A stretch of 64,000 nucleotides of DNA from Proteles cristata cristata (GCA_017311185.1 JAESUZ010004128.1:310001-374000); one strand, 5' to 3'. Counted from the stretch's first letter, positions 30,908 to 43,884 are shown. The notes: generated by a model not told the origin, from the sequence alone. Made by a program: numbers and translations.

Positions 30908-30954
<47 letters not shown>

Positions 30955-31123
30955 ATGTGAGCAGGGGAGGGTCAGAGAGAGGAGTCACAGACTCTGAAAC
31001 AGGCTCCAGGCTCTGAGCTGGCAGTCAGCACAGAGCCCGACACGGGGCTCGAACCCACGAACCGCGAGATCGTGACCTAAGCGAAAGTCGGACGCTTAAC
31101 CGACTAAGCCACCCAGGCACCCC
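30888..31123 (-). mobile_element. CAN-SINE with long (GA)n
   Basis: Head at right (ccacccaggcacccc); a pure (GA) tract of about 40 bases at 30911-30952. Confidence 0.92.
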
Positions 31124-31529
31124 GCAACACACAATTTTTATTGAATAAATGAGATACAGGAAATATAAAACAATGCACTGCACTTCCTGGCAGAGATGCT
31201 TTTTGTTGTGTAGGTCATGTAATGTTATTGGGGGACATCGGTTAATAATAGTGGAAATAATTGTCGTTAATTGTAGGCTACATGTTTGTTTATCCCATAT
31301 CCAACATGTTAATGACGCGTATAAAACTGTCAATTTGATGAGTAGCATCTGTGTTGTAAAAATGTAAATTAATGTGTGATAAATAGGTCATTAATCTTAC
31401 CTTAAGCCTAGGTAAGTGTTACATCATCATTATTATGGCATGAGAATATTTACTAAGCACCCACATGATTGGGGTGTTGCACTGTACCCTGTTTAAATCA
31501 TTAAGAAGACTTTGTAATAAAACATTTCA

Positions 31530-31725
31530 GGAGCACCTGGGTGGCTCAGTCGGTCAAGCATCGACTCTTGATTTTGGCTCGGGTCCTGATACGGTTCTTG
31601 AGTTCGAGCCCCGCATAGGCCTCTGTGCTGCGAGTAAGGAGGCTGCTTGGGATTCTCTCTCCCTTTCTCCTTTTCTGTCCCGCCCCTGCTTGCACATTCT
31701 CTCTCAAAATAAATAAATAAACTTG
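31530..31725 (+). mobile_element. CAN-SINE, host of the next one
   Basis: gagcacctgggtggctcagt head. TSD AAAACATTTCA at 31519-31529 and 31974-31984 spans both this and the following copy. Confidence 0.88.
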
Positions 31726-31960
31726 GGGCACCTGGGTGGCTCAATCGGTTAAGCCTCCAACTTCAGCTCAGGTCATGACCTTGCAGTTTGTGAGTTTGAG
31801 CCCCGCGTCGGGCTCTGTGCTGACAGCTCAGAGCCTGGAACCTGCTTCGAATTCTGTGTCTCCCTCTCTGCCCCTACCCTACTCACACTCTGTCTCTCTC
31901 TCTCTCTCTCTCATATGAATAAACATTAAAAAAATTTTTTTAAATAAAATAAACTTAAAT
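31726..31960 (+). mobile_element. CAN-SINE in the tail of the previous SINE
   Basis: ggggcacctgggtggctcaa head; inserted at the A-rich tail, which is duplicated as aaataaataaactt / aaataaaataaactt. Confidence 0.88.
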
Positions 31961-32208
31961 CTTCAAATAAAAAAAAACATTTCAATGACTTTACGGTCCA
32001 TGCTGATTCCAGGTGCAGCTAGTAATGTCTACTGCATAATTATATAAAAGGAACGAAATGAACCCTGTAAAGGTGGTACAATTTGAAATTTCTTGGGAAG
32101 TCCTCTTTCTCACACACTCCTAATCACTTTTTTGCCACTTATCCAAGGACCCGAAGACTCCATCAACATAGCTTAATTCCTTTGAACTCATTTAAAATGA
32201 AAATTCTC

Positions 32209-32408
32209 TGGGTGCCTAGCTCAGTAAGTTAAGCATCTGACTTTGGCTCAGGTCATGATCTTGTAGTTCATGAATTTGAGCCCCGTGTCAGGCTCTGTGC
32301 TGACAGCTCAGCTGTTTCAAACTCTGTGTCTCCCTCTTCTGCTTCTCCCCTGTTTGTGCTCTGTTTCTCCCTCTCTCAAAAATAAATAAACATTTAAAAA
32401 ATGTTTTT
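32209..32408 (+). mobile_element. CAN-SINE with head deletion
   Basis: tgggtgcctagctcagtaag head lacks bases; TSD AATGAAAATTCTC at 32196-32208 and 32409-32421. Confidence 0.92.
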
Positions 32409-32421
32409 AATGAAAATTCTC

Positions 32422-33539
32422 AAAGTGGGTAGAGAATGAGAGTGGGGAAGTGAAAATAAACGGGGGTTAATTTCATCATACAGGGTACTTTACAGGAACC
32501 ATAATAAAACACACAAGGAAGAGTCTAATCAACTCAGTCCTCTTTTTTTGACATTAAAAACCAACAAAACAAAAACATGTGCATAAAACTCCTAAATGAG
32601 AATACGCATTAAAGAATATTTTGGCAGGGATGGGAACAGAAGGAAAAGAATTTCAGTTATTAGATTATAACTGACTTTTTCTGTGAGTCAAGAAAAAGTC
32701 ACTTTTAGAGTGAGATCAAGAACAGGCTTATTTTGCGTTTATCAGAGTCGAGAATTGGAAAAGAACCGGAGATGAGAGTTTCCTTAGTGAAGAGAGGAGG
32801 AACCCAGCGACAGGAGAGCAGTGAATCCCTTTGATACTGAGAGAAAACAATATCAAGTGAGCTAAGAAGAGAGCATGGAAAGGGATGGAAATAAATGTCA
32901 TCCGGATAAAACCTACCTCGTTTTATCAAAGATTGGCCCTGACTTACAGGTCTTCATTTATACCTGAATAGTTTTTGTTTTAATTTTATTAAAGTATATT
33001 AATGCATGCATTCGTTTGGAGAAAAAGCAAGTAGTACAGAAGAGTCCATAATGAAAAACAGGAATTTTCCCTAGGCAATCACTTATAACTTTCTATTTTT
33101 ATTTCATCTGGTGATTACCTCTATATTTATAAATTAAAATATCTCTATCACTAATTGTTTTATCAATTTTTTGGACATTGTATGTTCACTTGTCTTAAGA
33201 TAGATGAAGACTTAGGTAATTTAAACTCTTTCCCAGTCTTTTAGTTCTCTCGATGGTAAATGTGTAATTTAAATAATGTGAGTACTTTAAATATCTATTT
33301 CTTTTTTTTACTATCTATTTCTTAGATTTTCAACTATCAAAAGTATCCAGAAGCTCCTCGCTCCGTATAATATGAAGATACTGACTCATCTAACCTCTCA
33401 CTTTTTGGCCCCTTCTACCGACAACATCTTTTAGTTATGTATCTTTTTTTAACATTGTCATGGATATAAGTAAGAAGCTATAACAATTACTGGATTTGCT
33501 CTTTCTCTCTAGAGAGAACTAGCTTTCAGGCTAACAGGC
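32422..33539. other. Unassigned intergenic sequence
   Basis: AT-rich; possibly very old LINE sequence, not identifiable by eye. Confidence 0.4.
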
Positions 33540-34127
33540 TTTCTTTAAATTCAAGATCACAGACCCTAAATTGGTCACCCTACTCCAGTGTCCTAGAGAA
33601 CTTACTTTTTCACTCTCCACAATGACTATGTTGTATCTTCTTTCTCAGCCAATGATTTTCCCTTCTACTTTAGAAAAAGAAGTCATGAGACAAGGCATTT
33701 TGACATATCCCACCACTAAATGCCCAATCCTTCCTATCACTGCATACATTCTCTGTATCCTATTAAAGACAAGGAAGTGGCTTTCCTCCTGCTAGCTTTC
33801 AGTCTTTCCACCTGTGATCTGGACTTCCATGCCTCCCACCTGCTTAGGGATTTTGTTGTTTTGAATATCCTTTCTGTTTCCCGCATCAGCATCATCAGTC
33901 TCTCCTCATGCTGGGTGGTCTCATAAGCCTATTAAAATGCTATCATTCATTTAAAAAAAAAAAGCTATACCTCATTTCTTTATCCCTTCATCCATCCACA
34001 TCCATTCAGCTGTATCCATCTCTCTGTTTGCTTTCATAGCAAAATTCCTCAAAAGAGTTCTACATAGGCCATCTCTATTTCCTCTTCCTTAATCCCATTT
34101 TTTCCTATGAATAATCTCCACGTTGCC
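33540..34127 (+). mobile_element. L2-type LINE fragment, 5' part
   Basis: Degenerate L2/CR1-clade text leading up to the reverse transcriptase (aaaattcctcaaaagagttc, ataatctccacgttgcc). It continues after the L1 at 35246. Start uncertain. Confidence 0.4.
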
Positions 34128-35245
34128 AGTTCTGATAAGAAATGCAAATCAAAACCACAATGAGGCATTGCCTTGCAAATGTTAGGATGAGTATTGTCAA
34201 AACAAAACAAAAGATAATAAGTGTTGGTAGGGGGTGTGGCAAAATCGGAACCCTGTGCACTGTTCGTGGAAATGTACAATGGTGCAGGCACTTTGGAAGA
34301 CAGTACAGAGATTCCTCAAAAAATTCAAAATAGAACTAGCTCTATGATCCAGCCATTCCACTTTTGGGTATATACCCAAAGGAATCGGAATCAGGATCTT
34401 GAAGAGATATTTCCCATGTTTATTGGAGCACGATTCACAATAGCCAAGATATGGAAACTGCCCAAATGTCCAATGAAAGACAAATGGAAATAGAAAATGT
34501 GGGATATTAAAACTAATGTAACATTGTGTGGCAATTATACTCAAAATTTTAAGGATATGTGGGATATACATATAACTAGATATTATTCAAACTTAAAAAT
34601 TAAGGAAATACTACCATTTATGACAAGATGGAGGGACTGGGAAGACATTATGTTAAGTGAAGTCAATTAGTCACAGAAGGACAAATACTGCATGATTTCT
34701 CCTCTACAAAGTATCTACAATAGTCAGAAAAGCAAAAAACAGATTGGTGGTTGCCAGGAGGTAGGAGTGAGTTTGATAGGAGCTGAGATGGGAGAGTTGT
34801 TTGATGGGCATAAAGTCTCACTTATCCAGGATGAGTAAGTTCTGGAGATCTACATTACAACATTGTGTCTATTGTTAACAGTATGGTATGATGCACTAGT
34901 TAGAGGGTAAATCTTATGTTGAATATTCTTACCACAAACAAAAAGCCAGGGGACACAAGAAGTTTTTTTGATGTGATGGTTATTCTTTTTTTTTTTTTAA
35001 GTTTATTTATTTAAGTAATCTCTACACCCAACGTCGGGCTCAAATTCACAACCCCAAGACCAAAAGTCACCGTCCTCCTCTACTGAGCCAGCCAGGTGCC
35101 CTGGTGATGGATATTCTTATTACCATGATTGTGGTGATGGTATCATGGGTCTACATTTATATCCAAACTCATTGAAATATACACATTATTCATGTACAAC
35201 TTTTGTATATTATGCCTCAAAAAAGCTGAACAAAATTAAAATTCT
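34128..35245 (+). mobile_element. Ancient L1 3' fragment inside an L2
   Basis: Old ORF2 C-terminal and 3' sequence (gcaaatcaaaaccacaatgag, gtgcaggcactttggaaga, gggtatatacccaaaggaat), ending near 35245 and interrupted by a short SINE at 34984-35101. Confidence 0.65.
34984..35101 (-). mobile_element. Short CAN-SINE variant
   Basis: aagtaatctctacacccaac, then gagccagccaggtgccc at the head end; flanks tgatggttattctt / tgatggatattctt. Confidence 0.8.
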
Positions 35246-36240
35246 GTTCTTTTAAAGGAGTGCTTAGCATCATTCAAGGCAGTTGATCACTTGGTCCTTA
35301 AAACACTTTGTTTGATTTCTGGATAGCCTACATTTTTGGTTTTCTTCTTCCATCCTGGTTGATCTCTCTCACTTTCACTGGGCTGTCCTAAACTATCTGC
35401 CCTCTAAATGTTGAAATTTAGGGGCACCTGGGTGGCTTAGTCGGTTGAGCGACCGACTTTGGCTCAGGTCATGATCTCACGGTTCGTGGGTTCGAGCCCT
35501 GCATCAGACTCTGTGCTGACAGCTAGCTCAGAGCCTAGAGCCTGCTTCGGATTCTTTGTCTCCCTCTCTTTCTCTGACCCTCCCCTGTTTACACTGCCTC
35601 TCTCTCTCTCAGAAATAAATAAAACATTAAAAAATTTTTTTTTAATAAATAAATGTTGAAATTTATTTTTTATATGCAGGTATTCCCTCAAGGTTATCTT
35701 AAATGGTTTACAGATTCTCAGATTTATGTCTGTATCCCAAATTAGAGTTCGACTTGTACGTATCCAGCTCCTCAATTGATATCTCGACTAAGATGTCTTC
35801 TTAACATCATCAAACAGGGATTCGAGATTTCCAGCACTCTACCACATCTTCCCCAAACTTCTCCTCCCTTATGTTCCCCATGTCAATAAATGGCACCTTC
35901 ATTTCCCTAGTTATTAAAGCCAAAACCTAAGACTCATTCTGACTGCTCTTCTTTCCCTATTTCATACAGCAGCAACACCTATTTCTCTTAAACACCATGC
36001 TGGTTCAACCCACCACCATTTTTCCTAGAACAATGCTACAGTCTACTGATGACTATTTTCACTTCCACCGCTGCCCCCTTCTAATCCATTTTCCAAAAGT
36101 AGTCAGAATGTTGATACCCTTCAGTGTCTTCCCATTGCTCCTGAATAAAATGCAAATTTCTTACCAAGGACTATAAGAATCAGGCTGACCTGATTCCTTC
36201 CTGTCTCTCTATCCTCAAAGTGCTGGGAATACTTCAGTGA
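35246..36240 (+). mobile_element. L2-type LINE fragment, 3' part
   Basis: Resumes at a degraded DxVDH-like block (gcagttgatcacttggtcc), then a degraded YADDSQIY region near 35710-35745 and the cttcccattgctcctgaata segment. A SINE at 35421-35650 interrupts it. L2 is assigned from these motifs, not from an alignment. Confidence 0.5.
35421..35650 (+). mobile_element. CAN-SINE in the L2
   Basis: 15-bp TSD AAATGTTGAAATTTA at 35406-35420 and 35651-35665. Confidence 0.95.
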
Positions 36241-36257
36241 ATTAATTAAATAAGCAA

Positions 36258-36430
36258 GTCTTTTTTTTTTATTTTATTTTAAGGGGGAAGGGGGAGAGAG
36301 AGTCCCAAGCAGTCTCCACGCTCTGTGGGGTCTGACTCAGGGCTTGATCTCATGACTGTGAGACCATGACCTGATGCAAAATCAAGAGTTGGGTGCTTAA
36401 CTGACCTACTGAGCCACCGAGGTGTCCTAG
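36258..36430 (-). mobile_element. CAN-SINE
   Basis: Head at right (gccaccgaggtgtcc); flanks aagcaagtct / aggcaagtct. Confidence 0.85.
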
Positions 36431-37714
36431 GCAAGTCTTATTATAGAGTTTTCTGGGTTATTTCAGGGGCGGGGGGAGATATAATAAATAAGTTCAAATA
36501 AATAAAACTATTTCTGAGAATAAAGAGTACCATGGAGACAATTAAACAGGGGATTATGTTAGAGAAGAACTGATATTTGTGGTGTCTTTTAGACTGAGTG
36601 GTCAAAGATTGCCTCTCTGAAGGGACATTTGAACCAAAGGACACAATAGAATTTTTAGCATTTTCTAAGCAAAAGTTTATTTTGTATTTTATTTGTATTT
36701 ATAGTTGTAAGTCTCTTTTTATACCTAATCATATTACTCTTTCTCCTAGCTTCCCCAGAAGTAGTCACTACTCTGAATTTAGAATTTATCCTTCCTATGC
36801 ACTTCTTTGTACTTTTACTCTACCTCTATATATCCGTTATCAATCTATAATATTTTGAGATTTGGGCTTCTGGCAATGATGGGGCAAGAACTGAATAATA
36901 ACTAAGAACACAATTTATCTTCCCACCTCATACAACAAAACAACCAGACAAAATATACAGTATCTTGGCTTCCAGATATTAGGCAACAAGCATTTCTCTG
37001 AGAGAAATGAAACAAAAAATTTGAGCTATATTATTGTTCCAATTGATGGCCTAGAGTGAATTTCCAGGCTGTGTACTGGGAAGAAGTACAAGAGAGGCCT
37101 CTGGTCTCCCAGAGGGGAAGAGAGAGAGCTTGCACAGGGAAGGCCTGCTAGCATTTATGGGATCAAGTACAAGAGAAGAGAAAGCTGTTCAGGGAGAGGT
37201 TCAAATGAGTACCGGTCAACACATGTGTGTGAAGAAACCACTAAAGGCCAGTGAACAACCATGAGAAAGATTCAAGCAGAAGATTTTCCAGAGTTCACTC
37301 AGGGCTAGGAATACTGTATCTTTCCACTAGCCAAATAGAAAAAATAATAAATAAATAAATAAATAAAAAGATTCCTAATACAAGGACATTTTCAAAATGT
37401 TACCACATAAGTGTGGGGACCAAATTAGCCCTACAGTCAGTGGACCCGCCTAGCAAAGCGAAAAAGCAAGCCTCAAACAGACCAATGTAACAAGTGACTT
37501 AACTGCATTCCAAAACAAACACCGAAACCATTTGAGGAAAAAAATGCAGAAACTCCAACAACTAACAAAATAACAAAAATAATCCACATAAGCATATTGT
37601 AAAAGAAAAAAATTAACAGATAAGCAAACAGGCAAGAAAGAAATGAAAAAAAAAATCGATCAATCTAAGTAGATCCAGAAACGACAGAGATGACAGAAAT
37701 AATTGGCAAGAATG

Positions 37715-37950
37715 TTTATTTTTTTATTTATTTATTTTTTTTTAATGTTTTTTTTTTTATTTATTTCTAGGAGAGAGAGAGCGTGAGCAGGGGAGGGTCA
37801 GAGAGAGAGGGAGCCACAGACTGAAACAGGCTCCAGGCTCCAAGCTGGCAGTCAGCACAGAGCCCGATGCGGGGCTCGAACCCACGAACCGTGAGATCAT
37901 GACCCAAGTGAAAATCGGACGCTTAACCGACTAAGCCACCCAGGCGCCCC
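37715..37950 (-). mobile_element. CAN-SINE next to the twin-primed L1
   Basis: Head at right (gccacccaggcgcccc). AAGAATGTTTATTTTTTT occurs left of it and again right of it. Confidence 0.92.
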
Positions 37951-37964
37951 AAGAATGTTTATTT

Positions 37965-39004
37965 TTTTAAATTTTTTAAATTTTTTTATTTTTATTTTTT
38001 ACAAATAGTTTATTGTCAAATTGGTTTCCATATAACACCCAGTGCTCATCCCCACAAGTGCCCCCCTCCATGCCCATCTCCCCACTCCCCCCACATCCAT
38101 CAGTCCTCAGTTTGTTTCTCAGCATTCAAGAGTCTCTCATGGTTTACCTCTCTCCATTTCTCCCCTTCTTCTCCCCCATGGTCCTCAGTTAAGTTCCTCC
38201 TAATCCTTCTATACGTGCAAACATGTGATATTTGTCCTTCTCTGCCTGACTTATTTCGCTAAGCATAACACCCTTAAGGTCCATCCATAAATAAACCATT
38301 GGGACTTCATCAAGGTTAAAAGCTTCTGCACAGCAAAGGAAACAACCCACAAAACTAATAGGCAACCAACAGAATGGGAAAAGATAGTTGCAAATGACAT
38401 ATCAGATAAAGGGTTAATATCCAGAATCTATAAGGAACTCACCAAACTACACACCCGAAAAACAAACAACCCAGTGAAGAAATGGGCAGAAGATATGAAC
38501 AGACACTTCTCCAAAGAGGACATCCAGATGGCCAACAGACACATGAAACGATGCTCAGCATCCCTCTTCATCAGGGAAATACAAATCAAAACCACACTGA
38601 GATACCACCTCACGCCAGTCAGAGTGGCTAAAATGAGCCAATCAGAGAACTCTAGATGCTGGCGAGGATGTGGAGAAACGGGCACCCTCCTACACTGTTG
38701 GTGGGAATGTAAACTGGTACAGCCCCTCTGGAAAACAGTGTGGAGGTTCCTCAGGAAAATAACAATAGAACTCCCCTATAACCCAGCAATAGCACTGCTA
38801 GGAATTTACCCAAGGGATACAGAAATGCTGAGGCATAGGAGCACATGTACCCCAATGTTCATAGCAGCACTCTCCACAATAGCTAAAACATGGAAAGAGC
38901 CTAAGTGTCCATCAACGGACGAATGGATCAAGTAGATGTAGTTTATCTATAGCAGGGAATACTACATGCTAATGAGAAACAATGAAATCTGGCCATGTTG
39001 TAGC
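37965..39004 (-). mobile_element. L1 with 5' inversion (twin-primed)
   Basis: The left part (about 37998-38289) is the L1 3' end in antisense with poly-T; the right part (38290-39001) is an upstream ORF2 segment in sense. The two parts meet at neighbouring positions of the L1 sequence: the sense part stops at ctggccatg and the antisense part restarts at atggatggacctt. This is the signature of twin priming. Confidence 0.88.
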
Positions 39005-39207
39005 AAGAATGTTTAAACAGTAAATATAGTTCATATGTTCAAGAAAGAGAAAGGATAAGCATTTTAAGGAGATATGGAAGGTATTAAAAAAATATCTATT
39101 GCCCAACAATGTAAATACACTCAACCCTCCTGAACTGTACACTTACAAATTTTGGGTCGTGTGTTTCACCACAGTTAAGAATTTTGCTAATCTAAAAGAC
39201 AACAAAC

Positions 39208-39420
39208 AGGGGCACGTGAGTGGCTCAGTTGTTTGAGCATCTGGCTTCGGCTCAAGTCATGTTCTCATGATCAAGCTGTGTATTTGGTTCTGTGCTGACA
39301 GCTCAGAGCCTGGAGCCTGCTTTGGATTCTGTGTCTCCCTCCCTCTCTGCCCCTCCCCGACTCGTGCTCTGCTTCTCAAAAATAAATAATGAAAAAAAGT
39401 TAAAAAAATAACTAAAATAA
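39208..39420 (+). mobile_element. CAN-SINE
   Basis: ggggcacgtgagtggctcag head; flanks aagacaacaaac / aggacaacaagc. Confidence 0.88.
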
Positions 39421-39737
39421 AGGACAACAAGCAAACCACAAACAAATGTCTAGAGGTGAAAAAGATAATGTCCAAGAAGAAAATGGTATGGATAAAATTA
39501 CAAGCAAGTCATATACTGTGGAAAAAGAGCAACAAACTTAAAGACTTAATGGAAATTATTTACAATGAAAGAGAGGAAACACTGGGGAAAATATATATCA
39601 GTGAGCTGTAGAATAACATCAAGTGTCCTAATTTCAGTTATAACTGCATAACTAAATAGGAGGGAAGATGGGACAAGAAGTTTTGAAGAATTAACGGATA
39701 AAATTTTTCCAAATTTAATTAAAACTATTAAGTCACT

Positions 39738-39955
39738 GGGGCGCCTGAGTGGCTCAGTCGGTTGGGTGTCTGACTTCGGCTCAGGCCGTGATCTCGCGGT
39801 TTGTGGGTTCGAGCCCCGCGTCAGGCTCTGTGCTGGCAGCTCAGAACCTGGAGCCTGCTTCACATTCTGTGTCTCCCTCTCTCTCTGACCCTCCTCTGCT
39901 CACGCTGTCTCTCTCCCTCTCTCTCTCAGAAATAAATAAAAACATTTAAAAAAAC
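39738..39955 (+). mobile_element. CAN-SINE
   Basis: ggggcgcctgagtggctcag head; TSD CTATTAAGTCAC on both sides. Confidence 0.94.
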
Positions 39956-40756
39956 CTATTAAGTCACCAAAAAAACCCTATTAACTCACATGCCTAAGAA
40001 GCACAATAAACGCTAAGTAAAATAAACCAGAAAACAACACCAATGTTCTCGATAATTACATTGCATAAAAGCAGTGATAAGGAATACACTTAAAAGCAGC
40101 CAGAAAATCAAAACACCAGTACAGAAGAACAAAGGTGAGAATGACAACAGATTTCTCACAGGAATGAATGAAAACCAGAAGACAGTGAGTGAAAGGAAAA
40201 CTGTAGTCATATAAAATTCTACATTTACATTCTGTAAATACACATTTCAGGAATGAAAATGAAATAACAACTATTTCAGATATATCAAAGCTTTCATTCA
40301 TTTGAGTAAATTTTTGTATATGATGTGAGATAGCTGTCCAACTTCATTCTCTTGTGTATAGATATCCAATGGAGAATTAATTTTTGGCCAAGGTGCCAAG
40401 AGACTTAGAGGAAATTATAATCTTTTCAACGGATAATAATGGACAAGCAGACAGCCATATGCAAAAAAAAAAATCTCAATCATTATTTCATACCATATGA
40501 AATATTAGTTCAAGATGGATCATAATAAATCACCTAAATATAATAGCTAAAATTAAATCTTCTGGAAGAAAACAAAGGAGAAAATCTTAGTGATATTGGA
40601 TTATGCAAAAATTTCTTAAAGCATAAACTACAATAAAAGGCATAAACTATAAAAGAACTATCGATAAGTTTGATTTCATGAAAACTAAAACTTTTACTCT
40701 TTAAAATGCATATAAGAAAGTGGAAAGTTCAGCCATATATTGGGAGAAAGTATTTT

Positions 40757-40971
40757 TTTAATGTTTATTTATTTTGAGAAAGAGAGAGAGCAAGGGAGGG
40801 GTACAAAAAGAGAGGGGGGAGAGAGAGAGAGAGAGAGAGAGAGAATCCCAAGCAGGCTCTGTATTGTCAGCACAGAGCCTGATGTAGGGTTAAAACTCAT
40901 GAATGGTGAAATCATGACCTGAGCCAAAATCAAGTGTCCAATGCTTAACTGACCGACCCACCCAGGCGCCC
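40757..40971 (-). mobile_element. CAN-SINE
   Basis: Head at right (cccacccaggcgcccc); near-TSD gagaaagtattttt / gagagaagtattttt. Confidence 0.9.
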
Positions 40972-41705
40972 CTGAGAGAAGTATTTTTAAAACATGTATT
41001 TGACAAGGTATATGTAACTAAGTATTTGTATAATTCTTACAACGCAATAATATTAAGACAACCCAGTTTAAAAAAATGGATGAAAGATGTGATGTATATA
41101 AAAGAACTATTTTGGAGAATATTTCACCAGGTTTTTAAAGAGTGAAGGCTTCACCTACTTGATTGAGCAGTCCCACTCTAAGAGAAATGTTAGCACATGT
41201 TCACAAGAAAACTTGTACAGGATTGGTAATGGTAGCTTCTTTGTAATAGCCCCAAAGTTGAAACAATTCAAATGTTCACCAGCAGATGAACAGAAAAACA
41301 AATAATGGTATGCCATGGAATGCTACTTTAGCAATTTAAAAAATGAACAATTGATGCAACAATATGGATAGATCTCTAAATAGTGATGCTGAGTAAAAGA
41401 AGTGCTAGAAAATGATCAGAGGTCTCTTGGGAATGTACCACAGAGGGAAGTGACAGGGACAGATAACAAAGGAGCCAAGAGAACTTTTGTGTGTGAGGCA
41501 TATGTTCATTATTTTGACTGCAATGATAAATTCAGGAGTATATAATAAAACAAAACTCCTCAAATTACACACTTTATATATGTGCAGTTCGTTTTCTGTC
41601 ATGTTATATCTTAATAAAATTGCTGAAGGAAACAATATAGGATTTCTTCATAGGCTTCTAAACTTCTTATAAAATTTTATTTTTTTGTTTGTAGTTTGTT
41701 TTTTA

Positions 41706-41920
41706 TTTATTTTTTATTTTTTTATTTATTTCTAGGAGAGAGAGAGACAGCGTGAGCAGGGGAGGGTCAGAGAGAGAGGGAGTCACAGATTGAAACAGGC
41801 TCCAGGCTCCGAGCTGGCAGTCAGCACAGAGCCCAGAGCGCGGGGCTCAACCCACGAACCGCGAGATCATGACCTAAGCGAAAGTCGGACGCTTAACCGA
41901 CTAAGCCACCCAGGCGCCCC
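41706..41920 (-). mobile_element. CAN-SINE
   Basis: 16-bp TSD TGTAGTTTGTTTTTTA at 41690-41705 and 41921-41936. Confidence 0.95.
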
Positions 41921-41949
41921 TGTAGTTTGTTTTTTAAAAATTCACCATT

Positions 41950-42150
41950 GTGGAGCTCTTGGGAGGCTCAGTCGGTTAAGCCTCCGACTTCGGCTCAGGT
42001 CATGATCTCACTGTTTGTGAATTCAAGCCCCACGTCAGCAGAGAGCCTGGAGCCTGCGTCAGAATCTGTGTCTCCCTCTGCCCCTCCCCAGCTTGATCTC
42101 TGTCTCTCTCTCAAAAAATAAATAAAATAAATAAAAATTTTTAAAAAAAT
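41950..42150 (+). mobile_element. CAN-SINE
   Basis: gtggagctcttgggaggctc head; body shortened by a deletion around gtcagcagagagcc. Confidence 0.88.
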
Positions 42151-42183
42151 ATTTGAAATTTAAAAAATTTTAGCATTGTTTTT

Positions 42184-42362
42184 GGGGCACCAGAGTGACT
42201 GAGTTGGTTAAGCATCCATCTCTTGATTTCATGATCTCATGGTTCATGGGATGGAGCCCTGAATCAGGCTCTGTGCAGAACTTGGGATTCTCTTTCTCCC
42301 TTTCTCTCTGTCCCTCCCCAGCTCTCTCTTTCTCTCTGAAAATAAATAAATGAGCATTTTAA
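42184..42362 (+). mobile_element. CAN-SINE, diverged
   Basis: ggggcaccagagtgactgag head, shortened body, CT tract and tail. Confidence 0.85.
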
Positions 42363-43059
42363 AAATTCAGCATTATTTTTGAAACCTGCTTATGTTGCTG
42401 TATTTACCTATCATTCATACATTGTCACCTTTGTATAATTTCATATGAAAATAACCATTAATTCATCCATTTACTGTCAAAAGTGTTTAGGTAACACTTT
42501 TCACCATACATAGTGATGCTTTGTAAGGGTTTCCAAGGCATGTCTCAGAGTAGTTGTCGGGTCCTAGTTGCTGTTGACTTTAGAAAGTAAAAACTGCTGG
42601 TTATTTTACCAGCAAAAGATGGGTTTGTTCAGGAATAAAAATGAAGTATAATCTGGTACAAATAAACTGTGGCAAAACAAAGATAAGTCCGGGGAACAAA
42701 GGGGAGGTATGTTATTATTAGTATTTTCTGTTAAGGAGGAAAGGGGTTAAGTTGGGAAGGTTGCTATAAACTAAAAGTCTATCTGAGTAAATTGGGAATT
42801 TGACATTTGGTAACTTCTCTTTGGCTGAGCTGTTTGGGAGGTAGAGGGGCAGAAGGAAAAAAGCAGCTCTTGCTCAAGCTCAAATAGTAGAGAAGTATCC
42901 ACCTGCAAAAGGAAGCCCAAGTAAGGTCAAGTCTATGTCCTCCCCGTGGGGTCTGCAATTCACCAGGCATGGTAGGGCAGAGCTCCCCCGCCCAAACCTC
43001 TGCATTCTGTTTCAGTGAGGTTTCTTTGTTACTAATTGTCTCACACTGCACATCTGTAA
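42363..43059. other. Unassigned intergenic sequence
   Basis: No gene or clear repeat seen. Confidence 0.5.
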
Positions 43060-43430
43060 CTTCACCAGATCTTTCCCAACTGTTCTTCAGTTTCATTCCA
43101 TTTTGTCAGTAGCAGTGTATGCAATTTAACCTTGTTTGTTCTTTCCAATATCACACATCTAAAGTAGTAAATTGTCTTAATTTGCATTTCTTTCATAATT
43201 TGAAACATTGGGCACTTCCTTGTGTTAGTCTTTTGGATTTTCTCTTCTGGATGTTGCCTACCAGTCAGTGAGAGGAATGATGGAGAAGCCACCTGAATTT
43301 TCTCTCAAAGGTAGACAGGTATTCTCTCTGCTGAAAAACCCATTTTTCTATTGATTTGAAACGTTACCCTTACCATATACCTATTTCTCTTATGTTTTAT
43401 TTTTCTTGCAGTTTTAATTCTGTTCTAGAA
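43060..43430 (-). mobile_element. Ancient L1 fragment, antisense
   Basis: Contains degraded reverse-complement ORF2 text (cttaatttgcatttctttc and following). Too diverged for a subfamily. Confidence 0.4.
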
Positions 43431-43667
43431 ACAAATCCATGTAACTGAGGGAATTCAGTAAATGATCCCATCTACTGTACTTTCTTACATTGGGAATTTA
43501 TTTCTGTAACTCTAGGTGATCTTGACGGGCAGAGACAACACTTTTGATTCTACTCTCTTAGGAATTGACAAAAAGACAGATTAACAGGAGAGAAAGGTTT
43601 ATTTCATATGCCTATGTTGGGGACCTCACAGAAATGACACAGAAACTCTAAAGACTTGGAGCACCTA

Positions 43668-43884
43668 GGGGTGCCTGGGTGGCTCAGTTGGTTAAGCGTC
43701 CGACTTCAGCTCAGATCATGATCTCACGGTTTGTGGGTGCGAGCCCTTTGTAGCGTTCTGTGCTGATAGCTCAGAGCCTGGAGCCTGCTTCGGATTCTGT
43801 GTCTCCCTCTATCTCGGCTCCTTCCCTGCTCACTCTGTCTCTCTCTCCCTCAGAAATAAATAAAACATTAAAAAATTTTTTTTA
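43668..43884 (+). mobile_element. CAN-SINE inserted in an older short SINE
   Basis: 18-bp TSD with one mismatch (AAAGACTTGGAGCACCTA, 43650-43667; 43885-43902). Confidence 0.93.

Larger units (their letters stand above)
36860..41565 (+). mobile_element. Ancient L1, nearly end to end, heavily interrupted
   Basis: An L1 5'-like start (about 36860), ORF1-like text around 37670-39100 (gaaacgacagagatgacag; aggagatatggaaggtatt), ORF1/ORF2-like pieces to 40700 and 3' text to about 41560 can be followed in one orientation. Five younger insertions break it (37715, 37965, 39207, 39738, 40757). Confidence 0.55.

Noticed and set aside
39738..39810. tRNA-like sequences with box A/B resemblance at SINE heads
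   Set aside because: They are tRNA-derived SINE heads followed by SINE body and tail, lacking a foldable complete cloverleaf; not functional tRNA genes.
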